In this document: positions 7,554-16,080 of the stretch, in pieces
Layout of the letters: every line of letters starts with the position of its first letter
How positions within the stretch are numbered: position 1 is the stretch's first letter
DNA from: Bacteroidaceae bacterium
Lineage (GTDB): Bacteria; Bacteroidota; Bacteroidia; Bacteroidales; Bacteroidaceae
Reading direction: 5' to 3'
DNA: 50,600 nt
Assembly (NCBI GenBank): GCA_017462065.1
Contig: JAFTRV010000003.1
Coordinates: forward strand, 1 to 50,600
The notes under the pieces: generated by a model
What the model saw: the letters and a program-made list of their open reading frames with translations, nothing else
What the model was told of the DNA's origin: nothing
Databases searched by the model: none
Translations under genes and position numbers: made by a program

Positions 7554-10108
7554 TGAAGAATTTTGATTGGAAGAGTATTGTGCCGCACGTAGCGGCTGTG
7601 GCTGTTTTCCTGTTCCTTACATTGGCATATTTCCAGCCGGTACTCGAAGGAAAGGATGTACGTCAGGCCGACGCTGTAGGCTCAATGGGCTGGGGCAAGG
7701 ACGCTCAGGACTATCACAAAGAGAGCGGAGAGTATTCCTATTGGTCGAACTCCATGTTCTCGGGCATGCCGTGCAACTACACGTTCGCTCCTCAGCCTGC
7801 AAACACATTCAAGCCGTTGAGCCGCCTTGTGACTCTTAATGTATTCGGTGCGTCGAGCCGCCACATAGGCTGCATATTCGCAACGTTTCTGGGCTGTTAT
7901 CTGCTGTTCCTGGCGCTCGGCTGCAAACCGTGGCTAAGCATTGCAGGGGCGATAGTCTACACGTTAGGCTCATATAATTTCATCATTATAGCTGCCGGCC
8001 ACATGAACAAGAGCCTTGTAATCGCAACCCTTGCGCCGATAGTCGGGGGCATAGTGCTGTGCTACAGGCGGAAGCTTCTCGCAGGCTCCCTGCTTACCCT
8101 GCTTTTTGCCGGCCTGAATATCTTTTGGAGTCATCAGCAGGTGACATACTATATGCTTCTGACGGCTCTCATAATGGCTGTCGTATATTTCATATATGCA
8201 TGGCGTGAAAAATGGCTGCCCTACTATTTCAAGGCTACGGGCGTGCTTGCCCTTGTGGCTTTGCTGGCTGTAGCCCCTGCCGTGGGAATACTTCTTCCTA
8301 CCAGCGACTACGCAAAGGACTCTATGCGAGGAGGCTCCGAGATAAGTGCCGGAAAGGGTGAAAAGGCCAAAGGCCTTGACATTGACTATGCGTTCAGCTG
8401 GAGCTACGGCAAAATGGAGAGCTTCACTCTGCTTATACCGAACTTCTACGGCGCGTCATCGCACTACGACGTAGGCAAGGAGAGCAAACTGTACGGCGAG
8501 TACCGCAAGATAATGACCGACTACTATGTCGATGCAATCATGGAGCAGAATCCGGGGGCTACCCGTGCCGAGGCCATGCGTTATATCCAGTCCGACAAGG
8601 ATTTGCGTACGCAGATAAACCAAGAGGCTTTGAGCTTCGTCTCCGCAGCGCCTACATACTGGGGTGACCAGCCCTTCACCGAGGGCCCTGTATATGCGGG
8701 GGCGATAGTCTGCTTCCTCTTTGTGCTTGGCATGATAATTCTTCGCGGGCCTGAAAGGTGGTGGCTGCTTGCGGCGACGCTCTTCTCGCTTGTGCTTGCG
8801 TGGGGACGCAATCTGCCGGGAATAAACAACTTCCTGTTCGAATACATGCCTCTTTACAACAAGTTCCGCACGCCGTCGATGTCTCTCGTCATTACTACAA
8901 TGACAATGTCGATAACGGCGTTGCTTGCTGTGAAAAAGGTTGTCGAGGTGGTGAAGGAAAAGAACGATGAGGCTATTAAGGCGTTACGCAAGGCGCTCTT
9001 CATCTCGTTTGCTGTAACAGGCGGCGTTGCTCTCCTCTTCAGCCTGTTCGGGGGCTCTTTGCTCGGTTTTACGTCGCCGAACGACGCCGGGCTCGCTCAG
9101 ATGCCGGAACTGTATGACGCTGTCATTGCAGAGCGTAAGTCAATGCTCGTTTCCGACTCTTTGCGTTCTTTGCTCTTCATTGCCGCCGCGGCTTTGCTGC
9201 TTTCCGTATATATGAGAGGAAAGGTGAAGGAGTGGCTGTTCGTGGCTCTTCTTGGCGTAATGTTCCTGTTCGACATGTGGCCTGTCTCTTGGCGTTTCCT
9301 TTCGCACGACGACTTTATCGCTAAGAAAAAGACAACCGCAATTGAGGTTACCGACGTAGACAAGGATATATACCGCATGGCTGGCGACGACCCGCATTAC
9401 AGGGTCTTCAACCTCACGTCAAGCCCGTTCAATGAGGCGTTCACGTCGTACAAGCATAACTCTATCGGCGGTTACAGCCCGGCGAAACTGGCGAGGTATC
9501 AGGATTTGATAGACGCATACCTCTCAAAAATGAACTGGAATGTGATTTCAATGCTCAACACACGCTTCTTCATTACCGGTAACGGCGTAGCCGAGAACAC
9601 CGCCCTCTATGGGCTCCCCGGAGCATACGGGAACTGCTGGCTCGTCGATAGTATAAATTGGGTAGACGGGGCAGCCGAGGAGTTGCAGGCAATAAAGAAT
9701 GTCGATAAGAAAACGGCGCACGTAGACATCGCTTGGAAGGAGTCCCTGCCCGGCGCCGAAAAGTACGATAATGACGCTGCCGGCGAGATAAGGCTTGCTG
9801 AATACCGCAATCCGGGAAATATAATCTACGACAGCCAATGCGAGCAGCCTAAGCTTGCGGTCTTCTCCGAGGTCTATTACAAGACATGGAAGGCTTATAT
9901 CGACGGCGAGGAGGTCGCTCCTGTACGTGCCAACTATGTGCTGCGCGCCCTGCCTGTTCCCGCCGGCAAGCATACGATAGAGTTCAAGTGCTTCGACGAG
10001 GTTATGCATAAGAGTCACCGCTGGTCGTTCTATTTGTCTATTGTTGTCGGTGTCGTTGTTGTGGCTCTTGCGGGAGCAATGGTCTATAAGGGTATAAAGA
10101 AACAGTAA
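7550..10108 (+). CDS. YfhO-family large membrane protein
   Basis: This 852-residue protein has a first transmembrane helix near residues 12-30, about a dozen further hydrophobic segments through residue 590, a large hydrophilic (predicted periplasmic) domain at about 610-820, and a final helix before a basic tail. This layout matches the YfhO family, which is related to GT-C polyprenyl-phosphate-dependent glycosyltransferases; members have been linked to glycosylation of wall or surface polymers in Firmicutes. In Bacteroidetes the family is common, usually long, and functionally uncharacterised. Position between a GT4-like and a GT2 gene fits a role in glycan modification outside the inner membrane. 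Start: ATGATG at 7550, with the second ATG equally possible. Confidence 0.8.
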   Translation: MMKNFDWKSIVPHVAAVAVFLFLTLAYFQPVLEGKDVRQADAVGSMGWGKDAQDYHKESGEYSYWSNSMFSGMPCNYTFAPQPANTFKPLSRLVTLNVFGASSRHIGCIFATFLGCYLLFLALGCKPWLSIAGAIVYTLGSYNFIIIAAGHMNKSLVIATLAPIVGGIVLCYRRKLLAGSLLTLLFAGLNIFWSHQQVTYYMLLTALIMAVVYFIYAWREKWLPYYFKATGVLALVALLAVAPAVGILLPTSDYAKDSMRGGSEISAGKGEKAKGLDIDYAFSWSYGKMESFTLLIPNFYGASSHYDVGKESKLYGEYRKIMTDYYVDAIMEQNPGATRAEAMRYIQSDKDLRTQINQEALSFVSAAPTYWGDQPFTEGPVYAGAIVCFLFVLGMIILRGPERWWLLAATLFSLVLAWGRNLPGINNFLFEYMPLYNKFRTPSMSLVITTMTMSITALLAVKKVVEVVKEKNDEAIKALRKALFISFAVTGGVALLFSLFGGSLLGFTSPNDAGLAQMPELYDAVIAERKSMLVSDSLRSLLFIAAAALLLSVYMRGKVKEWLFVALLGVMFLFDMWPVSWRFLSHDDFIAKKKTTAIEVTDVDKDIYRMAGDDPHYRVFNLTSSPFNEAFTSYKHNSIGGYSPAKLARYQDLIDAYLSKMNWNVISMLNTRFFITGNGVAENTALYGLPGAYGNCWLVDSINWVDGAAEELQAIKNVDKKTAHVDIAWKESLPGAEKYDNDAAGEIRLAEYRNPGNIIYDSQCEQPKLAVFSEVYYKTWKAYIDGEEVAPVRANYVLRALPVPAGKHTIEFKCFDEVMHKSHRWSFYLSIVVGVVVVALAGAMVYKGIKKQ

Positions 10109-10111
10109 TAT

Positions 10112-10855
10112 ATGGGCTTGAAACCTAAATTCTCGATAATAACTATAACATATAACGCTTCGTCTGTCATAGAGCCGACATTGAGAAGCGTAATAGGGCA
10201 GACGTACGGCAACTATGAGTATCTGCTCATTGACGGCGGGTCAAAGGACGATACTTTAGCTAAGGCTAAGGCAAGCGGCATAGAGTTCGCGCATATTGTG
10301 AGCGAGCGTGACAACGGCATTTACGACGCCATGAATAAGGGAATCAAGCTCGCTACGGGCGATTATCTCTGTTTCCTGAATGCCGGTGATTCGTTCTACT
10401 CTCCCGACACCTTGCAGACTGTCGTGGATGCCATTGCCGGCGAAGAGCGGCTGCCCGACGTGCTGTATGGCGAAACGGCAGAAGTGGACGAGGAACGCAA
10501 TTTCGTGCGTATGAGGAGGCTCAAAGCGCCCGAAAAGCTCGATTGGAGAAGTTTCAGGAACGGAATGCTTGTCTGCCACCAGTCTTTCTATGCCCGCCGT
10601 GAGATAGCGCCTCTTTACGACCTTAGGTACCGGCTTTCCTCCGACGTGGACTGGTGCATAAAAATAATGAAGAAGGCGAAAAAAATGGTAAACGTGAACG
10701 CCATAGTGACAAACTATCTGCAAAACGGATTATCTTTGCAAAGACACCGAGAGTCGCTGATTGAGCGTTTCCGGGTAATGGCAAAGCATTACGGGCTTCT
10801 CTCCACGATAGGCCGCCACGTCTATTTCGTGTTCAGAGCTGTTGTAAAACGATAA
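10112..10855 (+). CDS. Glycosyltransferase family 2
   Basis: This 247-residue GT-A enzyme shows the standard family 2 sequence. It opens with FSIITITYNAS near residue 6, continues with a nucleotide-binding LIDGGSKDDT stretch, then GDYLCFLNAGD as the DxD-type metal site region. SSDVDWCIK near residue 179 stands where the catalytic acidic motif lies. The protein is close to WcaA-type transferases that act on colanic acid and similar polymers. It follows the YfhO gene by three bases and ends the polysaccharide cluster. The donor and acceptor are unknown. Confidence 0.88.
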   Translation: MGLKPKFSIITITYNASSVIEPTLRSVIGQTYGNYEYLLIDGGSKDDTLAKAKASGIEFAHIVSERDNGIYDAMNKGIKLATGDYLCFLNAGDSFYSPDTLQTVVDAIAGEERLPDVLYGETAEVDEERNFVRMRRLKAPEKLDWRSFRNGMLVCHQSFYARREIAPLYDLRYRLSSDVDWCIKIMKKAKKMVNVNAIVTNYLQNGLSLQRHRESLIERFRVMAKHYGLLSTIGRHVYFVFRAVVKR

Positions 10856-10877
10856 ATTAACCAATAATAAATACACT

Positions 10878-12269
10878 ATGTTTTCTAAAGAGACTTATGT
10901 TGCACGCCGTCAGGCGTTGAAAGAGAAGGTTGGCAGCGGTCTGCTGCTTTTCCTCGGCAACAACCTTACAGGCATGAATTATGCCGACAACTCATATCAT
11001 TTCCGTCAGGATTCGACTTTCCTGTATTATTTCGCATCGGACTATGAGGGGCTCGCAGCCGTAATCGACATCGACAACGACAAGGAGATAATATTCGGCA
11101 ACGAGCTTACAATCGACGATATTGTATGGACAGGCATTCAGCCTACAATCAAGGAGAAGAGCGAGCGTGTAGGCATTGAAATTACAAGGCCTATGAGCGA
11201 CCTTGCCAAGTATGTGGGCGACGCTCAGGCAAAGGGCCAAAAGGTACACTTCCTGCCTCCTTATCGTGCCGACCATCAGGTATGGCTCCAGGAGCTGCTT
11301 GGCATAAATCCGGCAGAACAGGCCGCAGCTGCGTCTATGGCTTTTGTAAAGGCTGTAATAGCGCAGCGTAACTACAAGAGCGAAGAGGAAATCGCCCAAA
11401 TCGAGGAGGCTGTGAACGTTTCGGTAGACATGCATTGCGCTGCGATGCGTGCGGTACGTCCCGGAACGACTGAGGCCGAAATCGTAGCTGTTGTCCAGGC
11501 CGAGGCTCAGAAGCACAACTTCGGCCTCTCTTTCCCTATAATCGCTACCGTGAACGGTCAGACTCTCCATAACCACGCATACGGCACGGCTCCGTTGAAA
11601 GAGGGGCAGATGCTGCTGCTTGACTCGGGCTGCGAGAATGCCATGCACTATGCCGGCGACCTGACAACGACAATGCCTGTGGGCAAGCGTTTCACGGAGC
11701 AGCAGCGCGAGGTGTGCAATATCCTTCGCAGGGCTCATCTTACAGGCCTTGAGAATATCAGGCCGGGCGTTGAATACCGTGAAGTGCATAAGCTCGTGCT
11801 TACGGAGATAGCAAAGGGCATGATTGACCTCGGCCTTATGAAGGGCGACCCTGTCGAGGCTACAATAAAAGGGGCTACATGCATGTTCATGCCTCACGGG
11901 CTCGGACACATGATGGGCCTTGACGTGCATGATATGGAAAATCTCGGCGAGGTTAATGTCGGTTACGAAGAGGGCCGTTCCAAGAGTACTCTCTTCGGCT
12001 GGAAATCACTCCGCTTGGCAAAGGCTCTGGAGCCGGGCTTCGTATTCACCGTTGAGCCGGGAATTTATTTTATTCCCGACCTTATCGACAAATGGCGTGC
12101 CGAAAAGCAGTTCACCGACTTCATCTGTTACGACAAGCTCGACTCATGGCGTAATTTCGGCGGCATGAGAGGCGAAGAGGACTACTATGTGTTCGAAGGC
12201 GGCGCGCGACGTCTCGGCAAGTACAAGCCAATGTCTCCCGAAGAGATTGAAGAGGAGCATAACAAGTAA
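10878..12269 (+). CDS. pepP: Xaa-Pro aminopeptidase (M24B)
   Basis: This 463-residue metalloprotease removes N-terminal residues that precede proline. It has the aminopeptidase P N-terminal domain (about 1-150) and the pita-bread catalytic domain. The five metal ligands of family M24 can be placed: Asp249 and Asp261 in LLLDSG and AGDLTTT, His344 in HGLGHMMG, Glu393 in TVEPGIYF, and Glu434 in the GEEDYY motif. Length is normal for the bacterial cytoplasmic enzyme. It is separated from the GT2 gene by 22 bases without a visible promoter and ends before a strong hairpin, so it may be the last gene of the upstream transcript. Confidence 0.93.
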   Translation: MFSKETYVARRQALKEKVGSGLLLFLGNNLTGMNYADNSYHFRQDSTFLYYFASDYEGLAAVIDIDNDKEIIFGNELTIDDIVWTGIQPTIKEKSERVGIEITRPMSDLAKYVGDAQAKGQKVHFLPPYRADHQVWLQELLGINPAEQAAAASMAFVKAVIAQRNYKSEEEIAQIEEAVNVSVDMHCAAMRAVRPGTTEAEIVAVVQAEAQKHNFGLSFPIIATVNGQTLHNHAYGTAPLKEGQMLLLDSGCENAMHYAGDLTTTMPVGKRFTEQQREVCNILRRAHLTGLENIRPGVEYREVHKLVLTEIAKGMIDLGLMKGDPVEATIKGATCMFMPHGLGHMMGLDVHDMENLGEVNVGYEEGRSKSTLFGWKSLRLAKALEPGFVFTVEPGIYFIPDLIDKWRAEKQFTDFICYDKLDSWRNFGGMRGEEDYYVFEGGARRLGKYKPMSPEEIEEEHNK

Positions 12270-12310
12270 ATACATCGAGCGGGAAGCAATAAACTTCCCG
12301 CTCGATGTAT
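12270..12310. terminator. Strong hairpin between convergent genes
   Basis: ATACATCGAGCGGGAAG (12270-12286) is perfectly complementary to 12294-12310 around the loop CAATAAA: a 17-bp stem. No long T-run follows on the plus strand. It lies right after the aminopeptidase stop and 10 bases past the end of the convergent small gene, so it probably serves as a two-way terminator or 3'-end stabiliser. Confidence 0.75.
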
Positions 12311-12319
12311 ATTATGGGT

Positions 12320-12493
12320 TCAGTCTCCTAATCCTTCAAGGTGACGGAATCTTTTTGCGAACCTCAACCGTTTTTTGCGTGTGTTTATGTTCGGGTGATA
12401 GTCCCTTGTGTATTTCCTGCGACGCAGTTTAACCAAAACCTTTGCGGCGAACGCAAGAATCAGAACGCTCCCTATTACTATCCATACAATCAT
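12320..12493 (-). CDS. Small single-pass membrane protein (57 aa)
   Basis: On the minus strand an ATG at 12493 opens a 57-codon frame that closes at TGA (12322-12320). It encodes one N-terminal hydrophobic helix (about residues 2-20, MIVWIVIGSVLILAF onward). A strongly basic stretch KLRRRKYTRDYHPN, a second basic run NTRKKRLRFAKRF, and an acidic end EGLGD follow. The helix-then-basic-tail design, tyrosine-rich linker and clean GC-balanced codons look protein-coding, unlike the AT-rich DNA beside it. I do not recognise the family. By positive-inside logic the tail should be cytoplasmic. Its ATG overlaps the TGA of an upstream AT-rich minus-strand frame (12490-12711). That frame has only a TTG start and is probably not a gene. 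Confidence 0.6.
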   Translation of the reverse strand: MIVWIVIGSVLILAFAAKVLVKLRRRKYTRDYHPNINTRKKRLRFAKRFRHLEGLGD

Positions 12494-12700
12494 AATCGAA
12501 AAGGTGTTAAGGTTAATATAGGAGTTATAACGCTTGCAATATAAGCGAAAAGTTTTGTAAAAGGCAAATAATCAACATCTTTTTTGATATATTGCGTTCC
12601 GGTAACTAAGTCTTTGACCCATATGTTAAATTTAAATTCTGTTGATATCTTTTGTCTGTTTTGGCATGGTATTATGAATAGTTTATTTATTTTTGCATAA
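12494..12700. other. AT-rich intergenic stretch
   Basis: This stretch is markedly more AT-rich than its surroundings. A 73-codon minus-strand frame fills most of it and ends with an ATGA overlap on the small gene. It lacks an ATG start and covers the nrdD promoter, so I leave it unannotated. Promoters for the small minus-strand gene may lie here, but I found no convincing minus-strand TAnnTTTG. Confidence 0.4.
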
Positions 12701-12708
12701 TACTTTTG
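12701..12708 (+). promoter_or_regulatory. nrdD promoter -7 box
   Basis: TACTTTTG is a full match to TAnnTTTG, with 23 bases between it and the nrdD ATG, leaving a very short leader. The -33 element is weak. Confidence 0.65.
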
Positions 12709-12731
12709 CAAAATAAAAATCCCATAATTAT

Positions 12732-14939
12732 ATGATTCAGACTGTTGTCAAGCGCGACGGACGTATTGTCGGCTTTAATGAAGAAAAGATTATTACCGCT
12801 ATCCGTAAGGCTATGCTTCACACCGACAAGGGTGAGGATATGTCGCTCATACGTCAGATAACCGACCACATATCATTCCGTGGCGATGCCCAGATGACCG
12901 TGGAGGATATCCAGGACATGGTGGAGCTGGAGCTGATGAAGAGTAGCCGCAAGGACGTTGCGCAAAAGTATATCGCTTATCGTAACCAGCGTCGTATCGC
13001 ACGCAAGGCAAAGACGCGAGATCTCTTTCAGGAGATAATCAATATCCAGTCGAACGACGTGACACGCGAGAACGCCAACATGAATGCCGATACTCCGGCA
13101 GGCATGATGATGAAGTTCGCCAGCGAGACTACAAAGCCTTTCGTCGATGACTTCCTGCTGAGCGAGGATGTAATAGACGCCGTACGTCACAACTATCTGC
13201 ACATACACGACAAGGATTACTATCCGACGAAGAGCCTTACCTGCTGCCAGCATCCGCTCGACCATATACTGATCAACGGCTTCAATGCAGGTCACGGCGA
13301 ATCACGTCCGGCTAAGCGTATCGAGACTGCGAGCATCATGGCGTGCATCTCAATGGAGACTGCGCAGAACGAGATGCACGGAGGCCAGGCCATTCCGGCC
13401 TTTGACTTCTATCTTGCTCCTTATGTGCGTTCAAGCTTCATCGAGGAGCTCAAGAGCCTCGAAGGCCTTATGGGAGCCGACTACTCGCACTTATATAATA
13501 AGGTAATAGAGGACTATGTGCAGGAGCCCCTTGATTTCCTCAGCGGCGACGAGCGTATCGTCCAGCATGCGATGAACAAGACTGTGGCACGTGTTCACCA
13601 GGCTATGGAGGCGTTTATCCATAACATGAACACTATTCACTCTCGTGGCGGCAATCAGGTGGTGTTCAGCTCAATCAACTACGGTACTGATACATCTCCC
13701 GAAGGCCGTTGCATAATAAGGGAGCTGCTCAACAGCACCTATCGTGGCGTAGGCAATGGCGAAACGGCAATATTCCCCATACAGATATGGAAAAAGAAAC
13801 GTGGCGTGAGCTATCTGCCGGGCGACCGCAACTACGACCTTTATCAGCTTGCCTGCAAAGTTACGGCCCGCCGTTTCTTCCCTAACTTCCTTAATCTTGA
13901 CGCAACGTTCAACCAGCACGAGGATTGGAAGGCCGACGACCCCAAGAGATACATGTATGAGGTGGCTACAATGGGTTGCCGTACACGTGTGTTCGAAAAC
14001 CGTTTCGGCCCTAAGACATCGGTAGGACGAGGCAACCTCTCATTCTCTACAATTAATATTGTCCGTTTGGCGATAGAGTGCATGGAGGTCGAGGACAAGG
14101 AACAGAGAATAGCTCTCTTCTTCGCTAAGCTCGATAATCTGCTCGATATTACGGCGCGTCAGCTGCATGAGCGTATGGAATTCCAGATGAGCGCCTATGC
14201 AAAGCAGTTCCCGTTGCTCATGTCGGCTCTTTGGGTGGGCAGCGAGAAGCTTAAGCCAAATGAAACTATCGCCCCTGTCATAAACCAGGGTACTTTGGGC
14301 ATCGGTTTCATTGGCCTCGCAGAGTGTCTTGTAGCCCTTATCGGAAAACATCACGGCGAGAGCGAAGAGGCTCAGGAGCTTGGCCTGCGTATAATCACAT
14401 ATATGCGTGATCGTGCAAACGGCTTCTCGGAGCAGTATCAGCACAACTATAGCATCCTTGCTACTCCTGCCGAGGGCCTCTCGGGCCGTTTCACACGTGG
14501 CGACCGCAAGCGTTTCGGCAAGATAGACGGCGTTACCGACCGTGACTATTACACGAACAGCAACCACGTTCCTGTATATTACAAGTGCAGCGCACGTCAC
14601 AAAGCCGAGGTTGAGGCTCCTTACCACGCTCTTACCGGCGGCGGGCATATATTCTATGTCGAAATGGACGGTGACGCTACGCATAATCCCGAGGCTATCA
14701 TGCGTGTCGTGGATATGATGGACAAGTACAACATCGGCTACGGCTCGGTAAATCATAACCGCAACCGTTGCCTTGACTGCGGCTACGAGAACTCTACAAA
14801 GAATCTTGAGGCGTGCCCGAAATGCGGCAGCAAGAATCTCGACAAGCTGCAGCGTATCACGGGCTATCTTGTAGGAACGACTGACCGTTGGAACAAGGCG
14901 AAGCTCTCGGAACTTAACGACAGGGTAATTCACGAATAA
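12732..14939 (+). CDS. nrdD: Anaerobic ribonucleoside-triphosphate reductase
   Basis: This 735-residue class III reductase converts ribonucleotides to deoxyribonucleotides without oxygen, using a glycyl radical installed by NrdG. The N-terminus is an ATP-cone regulatory domain (about residues 3-95). The body has the ten-stranded barrel with CCQHPLDHIL and related segments. Near the C-terminus is a zinc site with CxxC pairs Cys680/683 and Cys695/698, followed by the radical-site motif RITGYL with Gly711 as the likely radical glycine. Length is usual. The nrdG gene begins 4 bases after its stop, so the pair is one operon. The pairing indicates an anaerobic lifestyle. Confidence 0.96.
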   Translation: MIQTVVKRDGRIVGFNEEKIITAIRKAMLHTDKGEDMSLIRQITDHISFRGDAQMTVEDIQDMVELELMKSSRKDVAQKYIAYRNQRRIARKAKTRDLFQEIINIQSNDVTRENANMNADTPAGMMMKFASETTKPFVDDFLLSEDVIDAVRHNYLHIHDKDYYPTKSLTCCQHPLDHILINGFNAGHGESRPAKRIETASIMACISMETAQNEMHGGQAIPAFDFYLAPYVRSSFIEELKSLEGLMGADYSHLYNKVIEDYVQEPLDFLSGDERIVQHAMNKTVARVHQAMEAFIHNMNTIHSRGGNQVVFSSINYGTDTSPEGRCIIRELLNSTYRGVGNGETAIFPIQIWKKKRGVSYLPGDRNYDLYQLACKVTARRFFPNFLNLDATFNQHEDWKADDPKRYMYEVATMGCRTRVFENRFGPKTSVGRGNLSFSTINIVRLAIECMEVEDKEQRIALFFAKLDNLLDITARQLHERMEFQMSAYAKQFPLLMSALWVGSEKLKPNETIAPVINQGTLGIGFIGLAECLVALIGKHHGESEEAQELGLRIITYMRDRANGFSEQYQHNYSILATPAEGLSGRFTRGDRKRFGKIDGVTDRDYYTNSNHVPVYYKCSARHKAEVEAPYHALTGGGHIFYVEMDGDATHNPEAIMRVVDMMDKYNIGYGSVNHNRNRCLDCGYENSTKNLEACPKCGSKNLDKLQRITGYLVGTTDRWNKAKLSELNDRVIHE

Positions 14940-14943
14940 GCAG

Positions 14944-15438
14944 ATGGCGACTATATCCATCCTGGACATTGTTGAGGATACTACAGTAGACGGGCCCGGC
15001 TTCAGGACAACCGTCTATTGCGCCGGATGTCCTAACCGTTGTCCGGGATGTCATAACCCGCAGTCGTGGGATATTGAGAACGGGCACGAGGCCGACGTGG
15101 AGGATATACTTGAAAAGATACTCTCCGACCCTTTTGCCGACGTCACTTTCTCGGGCGGCGACCCTATGTTCCAGCCTCAAGGGTTTAGGGAACTCGCAAA
15201 AGCCGTAAAGGAGAAGAGTGCAAAGAATATCTGGTGCTACACAGGCTATCTCTTTGAGGATTTGCTGAAAATGCCTCAGCAGCGTGAGTTGCTCGAATAT
15301 GTCGATGTGCTTGTGGACGGCCGTTTCGTTGAGGCTCTCAAGGATGAGACCCTGCGTTTCAGGGGCAGCGGCAACCAACGTATCATAGATGTAAGGGCAT
15401 CATTGGAGAGCGGAAGCACGGTGGTAATGGATATCTAA
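14944..15438 (+). CDS. nrdG: Anaerobic RNR-activating protein
   Basis: This 164-residue radical SAM enzyme makes the glycyl radical on NrdD. The cluster motif C-x3-C-x2-C is at Cys29, Cys33 and Cys36 (CPNRCPGC), with an additional Cys26 just before. The SAM-binding FSGGDPMFQP motif follows near residue 70. Length matches the family. It sits directly downstream of its substrate gene and 6 bases upstream of a nitroreductase gene, all on one transcript by spacing. Confidence 0.95.
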   Translation: MATISILDIVEDTTVDGPGFRTTVYCAGCPNRCPGCHNPQSWDIENGHEADVEDILEKILSDPFADVTFSGGDPMFQPQGFRELAKAVKEKSAKNIWCYTGYLFEDLLKMPQQRELLEYVDVLVDGRFVEALKDETLRFRGSGNQRIIDVRASLESGSTVVMDI

Positions 15439-15444
15439 TCTCTT

Positions 15445-16080
15445 ATGGCAGACAATTTCCTTGAAAAAAGAATGGAGCAGTTCCGCTCGCAGGCCCCGTC
15501 GCAGAACAGCGGCGGAAAGGGGCGTCTTGCGGCTCTCTTGCAGAAAAACCGCAGTACACGCGGCTACGATTCGTCGTTCAAGGTACGCAGGGACCAGCTC
15601 AGACGCATCGTTTCGGTAAACACAAAGGTGGCTTCGGCAAGGAACAGGCAGCCTTTGCGTTTCATGCTCGTGACAGAGGAGCGGGCGTCGCTTGTGCTTC
15701 CGCATATAAAAATGGGAAGCGCATTGAGAGATGTCAAGCTGCCGTTGCCGGGTCACGAGCCTAATGCGTTCATCGTAATATGCTCTGTCTCCGAGCCGAG
15801 GCAAAGCACGTTCATCGACTTAGGCATTTCGGTGCAGAGCATGCTTCTTCAGGCTGTAGAGATAGGGCTTAACGGCCTCTGCATAATGTCTTTCGACAAG
15901 GATAGGATAAAAGAGAACCTCTCTTTGCCCTATGAGCCCTTGATGGTGCTGGCTATCGGCAAGAGTGCCGAAAGAATAGAGCTTGCCGACATGCCTGCCG
16001 GCGGCGATTGCGGCTACTATCGGGAAAATGGTATTCATTATGTGCCTAAATTGGCTCTCGATGACTTGATTATTGAATAA
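15445..16080 (+). CDS. Nitroreductase family protein
   Basis: This 211-residue protein has the FMN-dependent nitroreductase fold. The N-terminal RSTRGYD motif is the usual FMN-phosphate contact and is followed by RNRQPLRF, where the family has its N/QPW-type segment. The middle IDLGISVQSMLLQAVEIGLNGLC helix region (about 130-150) is the dimer-interface helix; the C-terminal part VLAIGK is also typical. Family members reduce nitroaromatics, quinones or flavins with NAD(P)H; the substrate here is unknown. It sits between nrdG and the DUF5009 gene, whose ATG overlaps its TAA by one base. Confidence 0.85.
   Translation: MADNFLEKRMEQFRSQAPSQNSGGKGRLAALLQKNRSTRGYDSSFKVRRDQLRRIVSVNTKVASARNRQPLRFMLVTEERASLVLPHIKMGSALRDVKLPLPGHEPNAFIVICSVSEPRQSTFIDLGISVQSMLLQAVEIGLNGLCIMSFDKDRIKENLSLPYEPLMVLAIGKSAERIELADMPAGGDCGYYRENGIHYVPKLALDDLIIE

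Noticed and set aside
12490-12711. 73-codon minus-strand AT-rich ORF with ATGA overlap onto the small membrane gene
   Set aside because: It needs a TTG start, covers the nrdD promoter and differs strongly in composition; the overlap is suggestive but not enough.
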